Positions 47,567 to 59,645 of a stretch of DNA of 64,000 bases are shown piece after piece. The position numbers and the translations under genes were made by a program. Position 1 is the stretch's first letter. Each line of letters begins with the position of its first letter. Below the pieces are notes generated by a model. The model was not told where the DNA came from, did no database searches, and was given only the letters and a program-made list of their open reading frames with translations. Source of the DNA: Acanthochlamys bracteata (lineage: Eukaryota; Streptophyta; Magnoliopsida; Pandanales; Velloziaceae); contig CM034143.1 in NCBI GenBank assembly GCA_019914995.1, positions 64,501 through 128,500 of the forward strand, read 5' to 3'.

Positions 47567-49180
47567 TCAGCTGTGGAAGAATCTCTTGAAAGAAGGTTTT
47601 AGTTTTTCAAATGCTGCAGCCCAACCTGCTTGTGAAAGATGAACAGAGTCCCAGTAGAACGAGCTCTCTGGATCACGGCAGAGCGTGTACTGCTTGTTCC
47701 CATTCTCATCCAACATGCCACAGTAAGAGTCTTCTCCAACACCTTCGCAGCATGGCTTCAGAACCTTTCCAGTCACCTTCACTCCTGCCGAAATGCATTC
47801 AGAGTTTAGATGCATTACTCTAGCTGTATTGTCAGTTTTATATTTGTGATGTTGTGAGTTCATTACCTTTCTGTTGTAACGCAGACAAGAAAACTGAATG
47901 GAGATCAAGAGTAAGTAAAGTTTTGTTCATGTTCTGCCCAAAGACTGTCGCAATTTCTCGTACCATGTACATGTTATGTTGGGTCACTCCCATCTGTATA
48001 ATTCCTCCGTCTTCGCACCTGGTATAGTCGTACTTCTTTGTGATGTAAGGTGTGCACTGCAGCGGATGCATGTTGGTGACCACCAACTTCTCCAATCCCA
48101 GGTTATGTATCCGTTTAAGATCCAGGACCAGTTGCGTCGTTACATTTTTTACGAAGGAGGAAAGATTCTGAATACGTGATGTAAGAAAGTTTAAAGCTGA
48201 TAGAACAGGGTTTGATTACACGAAACGTTCACAGATGAAGTGACTGTACCTGGTAAGATGGATTGGTGTGTACATAATGATCGTAGTCGTTGCCTGCAAT
48301 GCAAACAAATGCAGCAGAAGTACGAATATCGTTACCGGAGAAGATGCCGGCATTGATCATCTCCTCGAAGGTGTCGATCTGAGCAGCCAGATTCTTTTGG
48401 AAGTTTCCGGTGTCATAGACGCCTGCTCCGCCGACGGCGAAGTTCATGCCGTGACGGAGCGGGTTGGGACCTTCTTTTCTGTATTTGTAAGGTGTCGGAG
48501 ATTTGATGCCTAGGAATGAAGCTGTCATGCATACGCCAAGCAACAACATTGCTGTTGTTATTATTATTATTATTATTCAAAAACAAAACAAAACAAAAGT
48601 GAAAATTTCGTACAAACAGATAAAAAAAAGATTAAAAGGTTATGAAAAATTAAAATCAAATAGTAATAATTGGTAAATTAATCGTAGTTAGTGAAAAGCT
48701 GAGCTTTATGCACATGAACCACTCATAAGAACAACTGAAAGAAACAAGCAAGGAATAAAGCAAAGCTCCATGAAATAAATAAATAAAAAAGTACAGAACC
48801 AAAAAAAAATAACAGCAATTAAGATTCAAGTACCGATGTAGTCGGTGAGGATTCGGCCGTCTGAGAAACGGCCGGAAGGTTTTCCGGGGAAGGTCATACC
48901 ATAAGGATCAAACCAGTTATGTGTGAGCACTCTTCCAAGCTTGCCAAGATTACCAGTATCAGCATACGAATCTCCGAAAACAAACAGCTTCTTCACACCA
49001 CGAACTCTCTTTGCTTCGGAAACTACTGCTGCAAACACAGAAACAGAACCAACAAATGTTATGAAATTTTTTTTTTCAATGAGCTAGAAGAAAGCTAGAG
49101 AGTAAAAATTACTCACCTGTAGTGATCAGCAATGCGAAGAAAACGAGCAAGCAGATGGAGTTGATTCTATCCATGCTCAT
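47567..49180 (-). CDS. GDSL esterase/lipase, secreted
   Basis: SGNH/GDSL hydrolase, most likely secreted to the apoplast; plant members cleave lipid, cutin or acyl esters. Five exons (minus): 49180-49117, 49028-48834, 48521-48250, 48167-47867, 47784-47567; 349 residues. An N-terminal signal peptide is evident (SICLLVFFALLITTA). Block I carries the nucleophile in FVFGDSYADTGN, block II Gly in NFAVGGAGV, block III Asn in IAGNDYDHY, and block V the Asp/His pair in DSVHLSQAGW. All catalytic blocks are present. The start could be either of two adjacent Met codons (MSM). A (TTA)n microsatellite sits in intron 2 near 48553-48574. Confidence 0.93.
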
Positions 49181-50556
49181 GAACGAATGATATGATATGT
49201 CATGCAACTGTCTATATATATAAGAGATAGAAGCAATCCCCTCTGATTTATTGCTGAGATAATCTTCAAATATAATATCTACCGTTGAATATGAAAAATT
49301 ATGAATTAGAAATCTAATCATAAAATTTCAGCTCAATCAGATCACGAATTTATCTTCATTCGATCATTTGATAAAAACAGAAAGTAAAAAAATTAAAATA
49401 TATATATGTTGTATTATTTCTGTTATTTTGATTAAGTGATTGAATAGAGGTGAATTCATAATCTGATTGAAATGAAATTTTATAAGTAGGTTTATAACTC
49501 ATAGTTTTCTATATATATGAAGATTGAATTTGAAATTTATCCTAACCATAAATCAGAAATAGAGTAAGGGTATGTTTGAATTCATAAGTAAGAAATAAGA
49601 GTAAGAGTACGGATAGAAAAATAATAAGAGGACGGATAGGAAAGAATAGTTAATTGATCTTACCATGTTTGAATATATAGTAAAAGTAATAAAATAACTA
49701 TGTTTGAATAGATGGATAAATAAATAAGTATTAGAAATAATTTTTTTATAAAAGACTCAAATGCCCTTTTTTATTTATATTAATATTACTTTATTTAAAA
49801 TAATTTTAACTAATTTATTAATATAATTTTAAATAAAATTTATTAGTATAACTTTTAATTAATTTTTAATATTAATATAAAATTATATTAATTATTAAAT
49901 ATAAAAAATAATTATATAATTATATTATTTTCTCTACCAATTAAAATTAAATAAAATTAAATAAATAATAAATTAAATTATTATATAAAAAATAACATGT
50001 ATTAATTTAAAAATATTAAATAAAAATAAATATGAATTAAAATTTTATATTAAATTAATTAAAATATTAAATTAGATAAAAGTTAAATAAGTAAAAGGAT
50101 AAAAAGGAAAGCAAAATTTGCTTCCCTTTATGTTACAATGTGTACCCATCGATTTGATGGGTACATATTTAACCATAGAATAGTGGAGATGATGGGTAAC
50201 AATTACTCATCACTTTCTTTAATAAAAATTTAACAAATATGGTTAGGGATGGAGAATCTGTTAACTTCACCGTGACTTTTCATGCCTATTCATAGTGTAA
50301 TTCTATTCCTTTATATATATATATATATATATTTCAAGAATGTAGGTGTGTGGCTTTTATTAAGTTGGTGAGAGATTAATGATATGTTGGAGTCCTACGA
50401 AATTAAACCTTCATTTCTACTTATCTGTAATAAATTCAGCCCAAAAAAGGAATTTAGGCTGAATATTGTGGCCCAACAGAAAAGCCTTTATAACAGCCCC
50501 TGCTTGTCTCCAACGGTTTTTGGTTTTCATTTCACCATCGGCGGCGGCGGGTGGTT
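49181..50556. other. AT-rich intergenic region with hairpin
   Basis: GDSL promoter at left, methyltransferase promoter at right. About 49720-50090 is almost pure A/T. A perfect 9-bp inverted repeat with a 5-base loop lies at 50142-50164 (GTACCCATC/GATGGGTAC), and (TA)n at about 50313-50332. The stretch from about 49567 (GGGTATGTTTGAA) may be a degraded non-autonomous transposon, but no matching right terminus was found. Confidence 0.45.
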
Positions 50557-52266
50557 ATGGGAAAGCGCGGGAAACCTCAACGGCATCCAAGGAAGACACG
50601 TGGCAGTTTTTCCATCGCCTCTGATGATGATAACGACGGCGGAGATGTCTTGCCCTCTGCTGCTTACAGTCCTCCATCTTCACCACCGCCGAAAACCCAA
50701 GAAGAAGAAGAATCTGAAGAAGAACATGGAGGAGGCGGAGTAGATGAGTTATCGCCATTTCCATCAAAGTTTGAGCTTTATCAGCTCTCTGTGCAGGTGA
50801 AAGATTCTTTGTTTGGTTTTTTTCTCTCTGTTATTCGATTGTTGTTCGTTTGATTGATGCTGACGGCGAGTGGTTGTTTATCGTGATAATGGTGAAGTCG
50901 CCCAAAGGGGATATTAGTTACATGCAGAAGTTCTTTTTGATGTATGTTGGTGGCCGGATTCCGCTACACCTTCAAGAAGATTTCTGTGGCACAGCCCTTC
51001 TCAGGTACCCCTTTACCTTGTTTGACGGTCTATGCTAGCTAGCTTCATCTTCTTGTAGGTTTTCAAATCTCTGAATATAATCTATATACTACTGGAAGCA
51101 TGCGTTTCTTTCAGATTCCCGTTTCTTTTCCAGAATAAATGACTGTGTTCTCTAGGACTTAAGTGCATTTTAATCTTGGCAGTGTTGAATGGCTCCGAAG
51201 TGATCCAAGAAGGACAGCTGTGGGTCTTGATTTAGATTTAGAGGCGCTCAATTGGTGCCTTGGAAGCAATTTACCTAAGATTGGGGCTTATGGCTCTTCA
51301 AGAATTTCACTTTTCCATGGCAATGTCTTGAATCCAGGGGATGCCCATCTAGTTAAGTCAATCCCTCAAGATTTCATGGCAGGTCTAAAGCTCAACGATG
51401 AAGGTGACATTTCAGATGAACAAAGTACGAATCTTAATTCAAGCAGCAGTTCTACTGCTTTGACAATGAAAGATGCAGTGATGCCTGCAAGGGACATTGT
51501 TTGCGCATTCAACTATAGTTGTTGTTGCCTCCAAAAGCGTGCAGACTTAGTTTTGTACTTCAAGCATGTTTGCAGCATCCTTTCTAAGAAGGGTGGTATA
51601 TTTGTAATGGATATCTATGGGGGCACATCATCAGAGGGCAAGCTGCGTCTGCAACGAAAGTATCCTAAGTTCATGGTTAGTATATTGCTAGATCATTATG
51701 GTATATTGGTCTTATGTTTCTGTCGGCCATCCTATTCCAATCAAGTTTGGCTAGTGTATACAAAATTGTCTATGCTTTTGAAAGTGGCTTTAGCTGGCAG
51801 CATGTTGACTTAATTTGATTGTATGTTCTCATGGCAATCATTTTCTTGACATGTACTACAGTATTACTGGGAGCAGGCAGATTTTGACATCATAAACCGA
51901 AGAACAAAAATCAGCCTTCATTTCAAAGTGGGGAAGAAGCAGACACTGCGGCATGCATTTTCATATAGTTGGCGCTTGTAAGTTTTGTTGATTTTCAGTT
52001 GTTTTATGCAAGGTTCTTTGCTGCTTATGGGCTGAAGGGCTTGTTGTGAATTGTTCTACTGCAGGTGGTCCTTGCCAGAAATCAAAGATTGCTTGGAAGA
52101 AGCTGGATTCCAGGAGGTACATTTCTGGATGAAAGAAATGCCGGACACAGATGACCCTGAACACTCAAAAGAGTACAGCGTCTGCCATGACGTAAGGTAT
52201 GAAGAAGTCTCTTCATTCCAACAACAAGACGCCTGGAATGCTTACATTGTCGCTGTAGGAAATTGA
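50557..52266 (+). CDS. Class I SAM-dependent methyltransferase, unknown substrate
   Basis: Five exons (plus): 50557-50796, 50898-51004, 51183-51675, 51862-51977, 52065-52266; in frame, 385 residues. The ATG at 50557 gives MGKRGKPQRHPRKTRG. Residues about 1-75 are basic then acidic/Pro-rich and probably disordered. The methyltransferase fold starts with motif I in LQEDFCGTALLSVEWL (about 105-120), followed by the acidic strand end AVGLDLDLEALNW, a later RDIVCAFNYSCCCL and GGIFVMDIYGG. A Ser/Asn-rich loop (SSSSS) splits the domain. The C-terminal part WSLPEIKDCLEEAGF is the usual final helix/strand. Target (protein, RNA or small molecule) is not evident. Confidence 0.88.
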
Positions 52267-53648
52267 GATTGTTTGTTAATTTACAAGCATCTACACAATC
52301 AACTTATGAATGTTGATAGTCATTTACCTTAGTAGTCTGTTGCTTGTGCAACTATCTGTAAAATGCATTTTCACTTGCACTTGGTGAAGATGAATGGTCA
52401 ATGTTTTTGATTTGATATAAAGATATCATAATAGAACCCTTTTCGCTATGTGCTCGAGTTAGAGTGTATTCTTTTGTAAGGAATTGACATTATGGAAAAT
52501 GATTTTTTGGAAGTTGAGTTTGTAAAAATGAGTTGTTACAAGTGAGTTCAGTTGGTGTTTTTCAAAGTGATAGTTTTTGTTCTTTTGTAAATGGAACTGA
52601 GAAATTGGAAGTGTTTTTTAATTTGTTTTTTGAAATAATGAGATTGGTAGTAACCATATATCAATATTAGAAAAATCAATAAGTATACATTATTGAATCT
52701 TTAACATATCCAATCTAGCAACAAAACTTATGTGATTTATTCACATCTCAACATACCCAACAATAGTATTATAAATACACTGCAAATATACTACAAACAC
52801 AAATTCTTCATTTTATCAGAGCTACTGTTATCAGATTGTGAATTTTTTTCCTAATCTTACCAAGCATTTGTTAGTAGACAATGTCACCAACCACAAGAAC
52901 TGTAGAGAACAACAGCTTTGCTATTTGATAATGTGTAAAGAAAGTGCCTGTGACTCAACCATCATCAACCTTTCCGCCAGAATTACAGAGAGATTAAAAC
53001 TTGGAGCGAAGAAGATGAAGAGAGATTCAAGATCTGAATTTCTTCATATTCTTCTGCAACTCAGAAGAATAAACAAATAACAGAGAAAGACTACTACAGC
53101 TTGCTTTCAAGATGCAATTTGAAATAAATATTTTGCAGCAACATGTTTTGAACTCTCGAAAGGGCATGTGTAATATGTGGGGGCAAACTAACAACTACTA
53201 TTTCCCGCCAAACAAGGAACACACCGTCACAAAATACAAATTCCATCTTGCAGTTTCTAGAACTAAACTCTCACTTGAATTATAGCAGGAATTAAGAAAA
53301 ATGAGTTGATACTTTTCAAAAATCTGGAGTAAGAATCTCCAACTAAAACTTTTATTAAGAGTTTTCTATATGTTTACAGAAGCAACAAGAGAAAACCGTG
53401 TAGCTGAGATGCTAGTAAAAGTACAACTGGAACCAGACATGTGAAAACTACAAACATGAGCTCATTGTACAGGACCCAACGTTTATTACATTCTCTACAT
53501 ATACTAGATAACCTCATGTAGTGTGGAACATCCTCGTTCCAAAAACAACGACAGCCTGAGGTGGTATAACTGAATCCTTTCCCCATGAGATGTATCTGTT
53601 CACATTTTTCTTTCAGTTAACCCTAGCATTCCAAAAAGTGTCGTAACA
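52267..53648. other. Convergent 3' flanks, otherwise featureless
   Basis: T-rich 3' UTR of the methyltransferase on the left and 3' flank of the NFU gene on the right. AATAAA-type signals occur (for example near 53122). The 80-codon frame at 52838 has no recognised features. Confidence 0.5.
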
Positions 53649-56301
53649 TCATTCCATTTGCCCTGTTAACTCTGCTTCCTCATCTGCATCCAATTCCTGC
53701 TCTACTCCTTTTACCTGCCAAGTCAACGAATGGATGGCATCCCTAAGTACACCAATCTACCAAAAGACTAAAATGTCCACCTTTTTTAATCTTTCCTTTT
53801 AGCGGAGATATCTTACCTCGGGTACATAATGCATCAGCATATTCTCGATACCAGACTTCAATGTGACAGATGAACTTGGACAGCCACTACATGCTCCTTG
53901 CATTTTTAGCTTGACAATTCCTGTGTCTCTGAAACCAACATATAAGCAACCTACAAAGTTTGACAATACCTTCTGATAATAGCTACAGACTACTACCAAC
54001 TTAATGAATGCTACGAAGCAAATTGCGCAAGTGACTGTATCAAGAGACTTACGGATCAAATCCACGGTACTCAATGTCACCACCATCATCTTGCACTGCA
54101 GGACGTATACGAGTCTCTAACAACTCCTTTATCATTGCAACAACTTCAGAATCATCCTGAAGAAAAAAATAGTTACAATAAGCAACATAATGACTTAATT
54201 ACTACTGAAGCCAAACTTGCAGCTAAACTAAGATTAGCTTGAGAAGGCGCACAAGTGAACATACTGCCGTCACTTCCATGTTACATATTCCCTAAGGCTA
54301 TATGGACTAAAGATTGACAGAACTTTCTTAAACTAACAAGCTCAAGTTGAATAGACTGGTAAAAGCTACTTTCAACTAGGAGCAAACAAACGAGTCAAAA
54401 TTCTGAGTATTTTATGTAAACTCAGGAATCGCTGAACCAGTAACTTGAAAAAGCAATAATGGCTCGAGTTCTACAATTAAAAGTTACAGTTCCTCTCATC
54501 AACTTGTCAATAGGTGTAAATAAACAAAAATCCCATCCAACACCATATACTGATAGCAGGCGTAAATCTATTTAAAAATTGTAACATGCCATTGAGAAGG
54601 TATACCTCATGAATGGCGGTATCCATAGCAGCCGCAGCCTGCGAATCAAGAAAAAGTGGCTTTCCTGATGAATAAAACTCCATTATTGCCTCAAAAACTT
54701 GAGGTTTCAATACATCCCAAGAGAAATCATCAGACTTTGTAACCGTTACAAAATCTGATCCAAAGAACACTCTTGTAACTCCTGTGGTGACACGTATCAG
54801 TATTACGTTGCATATACACATTCCTTTATAACATACTCTTAAGAAAAGTAAAATCAGCAACAGCAGAATAGAAAAATCATGACACATTTTGAGACGAGTT
54901 GCACTTGCTCAGCAATAATACTGTATATCTAAACAGTGTTCATGAAATAGCAGCACCTACTAAGTGCATAAAATCAGTGTTGGGAATCAAAATTAACGGA
55001 GAACAACCATCACGATCAGCAATACAGGTCTCTTGGTCTGGAAAGTTATTTGATGCCTAACATACCAGTAAGTGATTAAGCTGATAAAACATACCATCAA
55101 TACCAAACAATGCCTTAGCCAATGGTGAGCTCATAGCGGTCCGCGCATTTGGAAAATCTGAGCTTCCAATTTCCATAACTTGCTTATTAGGATAAAACAT
55201 GAGCGAAGATGGATTAGGTGTTGATTGAACTTCGATGAACATGGTCCTCTTCTGTCCTGTGTGAAAACCAACAAACAAAAGCAACTAATTCAATTCCAAA
55301 AAGCATAGTAAGTGGATCTATTCGAAATCAAAAATGAAAAGTCAGATATCAACTTCAAACATGAACAAGATAACATAATTAGAACGTTTACTCTACCAAC
55401 AGAATATAGCACATTGAAACAAATCAATGTAGACATTTACCACGTGACCTGAAAAGATACACATCATGGCTTACTAAAAAAGTAAACAAGCACAACCAGA
55501 GCATAGAGTTCCTAAAGAAAACCCAAAAGATAGCCACTAAAGCAGTAGCTACTCTAATCCAACAAAGAGGAAAACTTTGATATACACAAGCAGCAAAAAC
55601 CAATTTGTAGTTGATTTGGTTCCAAAATTTGCAAACCATGATCGTGTAAGACATGAACGATAGGGTATAATATCATTTTCTTTTGAACTTCTAGCCAAAA
55701 TATGTTTGATCTATGAAGCCCGTGCATTCGTATCGATCTACTTCAACTTAGGCCGTGTTTCCAAATCCCTTGTTTCCGACAAATTTATTTATACTACACG
55801 TGTTTCAGTTACTACTCCAAGCTCTACTTTCAAATCTCAACTCAACTCTGAATTTCAGTCCGAACTTCATTTTCAAATCAACTGCAACTCAAAAACTAAA
55901 CCTTATTCTCAACCCACTTTTCTCCGAACTTCCGATAACCCAAATTCAATCATTCCCAAAAAAGAAGTGATTTTTACCATCAATTTTATAAAATTTTCAA
56001 CTACTCGACGAGCCATACCAAACAAAAATTTATTCAAAAAGACTAACTAAGCAATAGAAGAAGTCTTACCTTGAAATATTCCCCATGGATTGTTGAGCCC
56101 CAAAATAGGTAGAGTCATAGCCGGTACTCGACTTCCACCAAGTCCAAGAGAACCAAATCTAACTCCGGCAAAAGAAGATAAACGAGCCGAGACAGCAGCG
56201 CCACCACCGACATCCCCACCGACGCCGGTTGTTATGCTTTTAACAAAAAGATCTCTTCTTCTTCTACTCCCAAACAACAACAATTTCCTCAAACCTTCCA
56301 T
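53649..56301 (-). CDS. NFU4/NFU5: Mitochondrial NifU-like iron-sulfur scaffold, NFU4/NFU5 type
   Basis: NFU proteins carry a 4Fe-4S cluster and hand it to mitochondrial client enzymes such as lipoyl synthase. Six exons (minus): 56301-56070, 55256-55095, 54781-54606, 54156-54053, 53928-53817, 53714-53649; in frame, 283 residues. An Arg-rich, acid-poor N-terminus ([19 protein letters not shown]) is a mitochondrial presequence. The NFU N-domain begins [18 protein letters not shown]; the C-terminal NifU domain has [12 protein letters not shown] and the cluster-binding CXXC in [10 protein letters not shown]. The two plant mitochondrial paralogues cannot be separated here. The 0.8-kb first intron may hold a transposon fragment. 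Confidence 0.94.
55700..56045. mobile_element. Possible transposon fragment in NFU intron 1
   Basis: The composition changes abruptly: the plus strand is rich in CT/CA triplets and gives an uninterrupted 114-codon frame unlike neighbouring intron sequence. It starts with AGGCCGTGTTTCCAAA and ends near GAGCCATACCAAACA, both resembling terminal motifs of plant MITEs, but pairing is poor and no target duplication was identified. Confidence 0.25.
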
Positions 56302-56895
56302 CTCCCTTCTTTTCTCTTCTCTCTATCTCTTCCCTCAGATTTCTCCAAAAAGATTCAAAAATATCTTTGCTCTTGAAAATATATCTTCAAAAATCAATCT
56401 TTCTTCTTCTTCGAGTAAACTCGACGACATTCAGTTTTGGGGCTTAACGTGGGCTTTTAAGGGCTCTCGTTGATCTGTGTAAATTTGGTTCAGGCTCTCA
56501 ATGGGCTTTCTGGGAATATAAGTCCTCTCTAAGACTCTCAGTTAAGGCCGTTCATGAATTTGCCGGAGTGAGGCTTTTATATAGTTGGGCCATATCCGCC
56601 TATTATTCCGTTAAAACAGGCCTGCTCTTCTATTTATTTTATTTTTGAAAATGAAAACTTTTTTATTATTAATTCAGAAAATTGAAGAAACAAACGAAAG
56701 TCCTCCTTTCCTTTCTCGATCCTAATCTATCTTCTTCTAGGATAGATTGATTCGATTCCTTTCTTCTTCACTGTTTCCGTCGTTCTACTCGATCGGAATC
56801 GAAACAATTTTCTTTTCCCCTAATCCAAAAACCTTGAAAATCTTCCCCTAAATTGATGGAATTTAGGGTTAGGGTTTGATTTCTTCTTGAAATCC
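56302..56895. promoter_or_regulatory. Divergent promoter of NFU and R3H genes
   Basis: 594 bp between divergent start codons. It contains at least three TGGGCY elements (about 56452, 56502 and 56584) and a double telo-box (TTAGGGTTAGGGTTT, about 56864) beside the R3H start. This is the typical arrangement of plant housekeeping promoters. Confidence 0.6.
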
Positions 56896-59645
56896 ATGGC
56901 GGCAACAGAAGAGCCGGAGGACTCGTGGGAGACGGCGGATCTCGAAGAATCCGTTAGCCGTCTTCTGATTAACGATAAGGGACCCACCACCAAAACCGCG
57001 GTTCCCGTTACTGTTACAACCAGCTCAGCAGATGATGACGGATTTGGTGACGTGGCATCTTCTGCTGGAATGGTAAACTCAGCTGCCTGCTTGGCAACGG
57101 CGAGCCGGAAGGTGTCGGAGGATGAGTTAGCGCAGGTTGATCTGTTCTTAAGGGAAGCGCTCGAGAAGCCTAGAGAAAGGCTTTCAAGTGAGTTCTTCCC
57201 TATACCTATCCTTCGTAGATTGGGATTCCTGTAGATTGTAGTTGGTTTCGGTTTCTAAAAGGTTTAGTTGAGGGTTGCTAGAAATATCGTGCCATAGTTA
57301 ATGTGTGTGATGTTTTCATATTATTACAAGTTTCCAACTTTAGCTAATATTGAAATGCTGTGTATTAACTTCTTATTGCTCGTTACTGTAATACTGTAAT
57401 TGAAAAAAGTTTAATTTTTGGATTAAGTAGGTCTTGAATGACTGCCAGCTTTGCTAGATAGATAATGACACTTTATTTCATTGTAGTAGAGGGACGTTAA
57501 ATCTGTATCTTGATTGATGTTATTGAGAAAGAATTGCTCATATATTCAAACACAATGCATGCTTTTCTGTTCATGTATATTGCTTGCTTTTTCTAAACCA
57601 GAATGCATATTTGTGTTCTTAGTTTGAATTCGATGATGGAATTGGTTAAGGATTGTTGAGGAGAAGACTAACTATTTGGATCAACCAATACTAATTACTC
57701 CTGCAGTTACATTCTTGTTGTCAATTTACATGAGAATCTATTCTGTTTTTGTAAACTTACAATATCTTCTGTAGTTTAGATAATTTATACATAAGCATTA
57801 ACTATGGGAATTCTATATTGATAGCTTGTGCCGTTTTCTTCTGTTGACAAAGTATTGCAAATTTTCTAGTTCTGCGAATGGAGCAAGATGTTGAAAAATT
57901 TCTTCGAGACCCTAGCAGACAAGAACTGGAGTTTAAGGCTCTTCCAACATCATATCTGAGGCTGGCAGCACATCGTATAGCCCAGCATTATTTCCTCCAG
58001 TCTGTGGCTATACCCGACAGCAGCTGTCCAGATGGTACCGGTTCACTCATTGTGCTCCATAAAACCCCTCATTGTAGGTTTCCTGCTGTGCGTCTCGCAG
58101 ATATTCCAGTGAATTTACCACAGGAAGAGAACACTGCTGTAAAGTTTGCAATTAAACAGAGGCCCCAGAAGCGTCCTCAAGCCGTAGGCACTGCCAATCT
58201 CCACTCATCTGGTACTAATCTTCAAAGGAGTGTCGAAGAAAGGAAGGAAGAGTATAACAAGGCACGTGCACGTATATTCAGCAGTAGCAGTACGACACCA
58301 AAATCTGAAGCCGAGATAAGATTGCCAGATAGTTTTCCTCTGTGTTCACCTGTGTCTGCAATGGAGGAGAAGAATACTACTGATGGAACAGAAATCAGTT
58401 ATACAAGGGGTTCTAGTGATTCTTCGATAGATACCAGCAGTTCGAGTATAAGTAGGACAGAGGAAGAACCTGTTTTTGGTAGAAACAGGACAAGCAACAG
58501 AGTAGCCATTTTCCGTGACAGAGAGGTGGATAGGAAAGATCCTGATTATGATAGAAACTACGACAGGTATTTTTCTGATTTTGTCCCCATATGTATTAAA
58601 TGCTAATCTGATTTCATTTTGCTATAACAAACATTTCTTGTGGCTTTTGGCTGCAAAATTGCTGCAATATTCATCCTATGATCTTTTTCATAAGTTTGTT
58701 CTTTCTTCTTAGTTTTGGGGGAAACTTGTGAATAGGGACTAACGACTTTTGAGTGTATGGAGAAGCTTATGATGGCTATTGAAAAGTATCTGTTTTGTTC
58801 TCACCTTTTCTTGCTCTTATATTCTTTTTTCTCTGCTTCTCCTCTCTAAAATGGGATGTGTAATATCTTGTCTGTACATCATGTAGAAACTGATTCCAAC
58901 ATACATGCATGTACCTTTTCCTCTCAAGTGATAGTTATTGTCTTTATACATGCACAGGTACATGCAAAGATTCGATCCTGGGTTTGGATTCAATGGGGGA
59001 CCTTATACAATACAGGCACTGTATTCTCCTGCAGTAAATTATAATACCGAATTTCCTCAGCTTGGATCTGGTCACACACCTCAAATTTCTCTTGAACATC
59101 ATCCACGCACTGCTCCTCAACATTTACGGAGTCCTTGGTCAGTAGCATCTGGACCTGCTCCAATCGCCTATGGTCACCCTGAGAGCATCATGACTCCATT
59201 TAGTCCAAGTCATGTTGGTAGTCACCAAACATCTTCGATCTACATGCAGTCGCACTATCCCATTCCTCGCCCTGGAATGGCATACCTCAACCCCCACAAA
59301 CATGTTCAACCTTTTGGACAGGTATGTGATTGTTCTTTCTAGATGGTTCTCAGAAATAGGCACTTTGTCTTTTTTTTTAATTCTCCATCCCCTTTTGTTT
59401 GTTTTTGAGAGCACGCACTGGCTGCAACATTCCAGGTTTATGAATATGTGTTGTTGGGGCTCTGGCACAAACTTGCTAACTACTGGTAGTTTTAACTGAA
59501 CAAAGTAAAAATAGATAGACGAAATGTTCAAAATGAAGTATTGATGTTCTGTTTGTGATAACGATATTCTTGATACAAATTGGTCTTATTGCAGGCTCAC
59601 CAGCAGCAACCTGAGTCGAGTTTTGGATTAGCCCGGCGCCGTTGA
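56896..59645 (+). CDS. R3H and SUZ domain protein
   Basis: Probable single-stranded nucleic-acid-binding protein. Exons (plus): 56896-57187, 57870-58566, 58958-59321, 59595-59645; 467 residues, starting MAATEEPEDSW. The R3H domain is at about 95-165 (MEQDVEKFLRD...LTSYLRLAAHRIAQHYF region, with the Arg-X3-His core in RLAAHRIAQHY). A SUZ-like segment follows (SVEERKEEYNKARARIF, about 220-236). The C-terminal half is Ser-rich then Pro/His/Tyr-rich and disordered, ending SFGLARRR. R3H-SUZ proteins bind RNA in other eukaryotes; the plant function is largely unknown. The 3' UTR may be long (past 60 kb). Confidence 0.9.
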
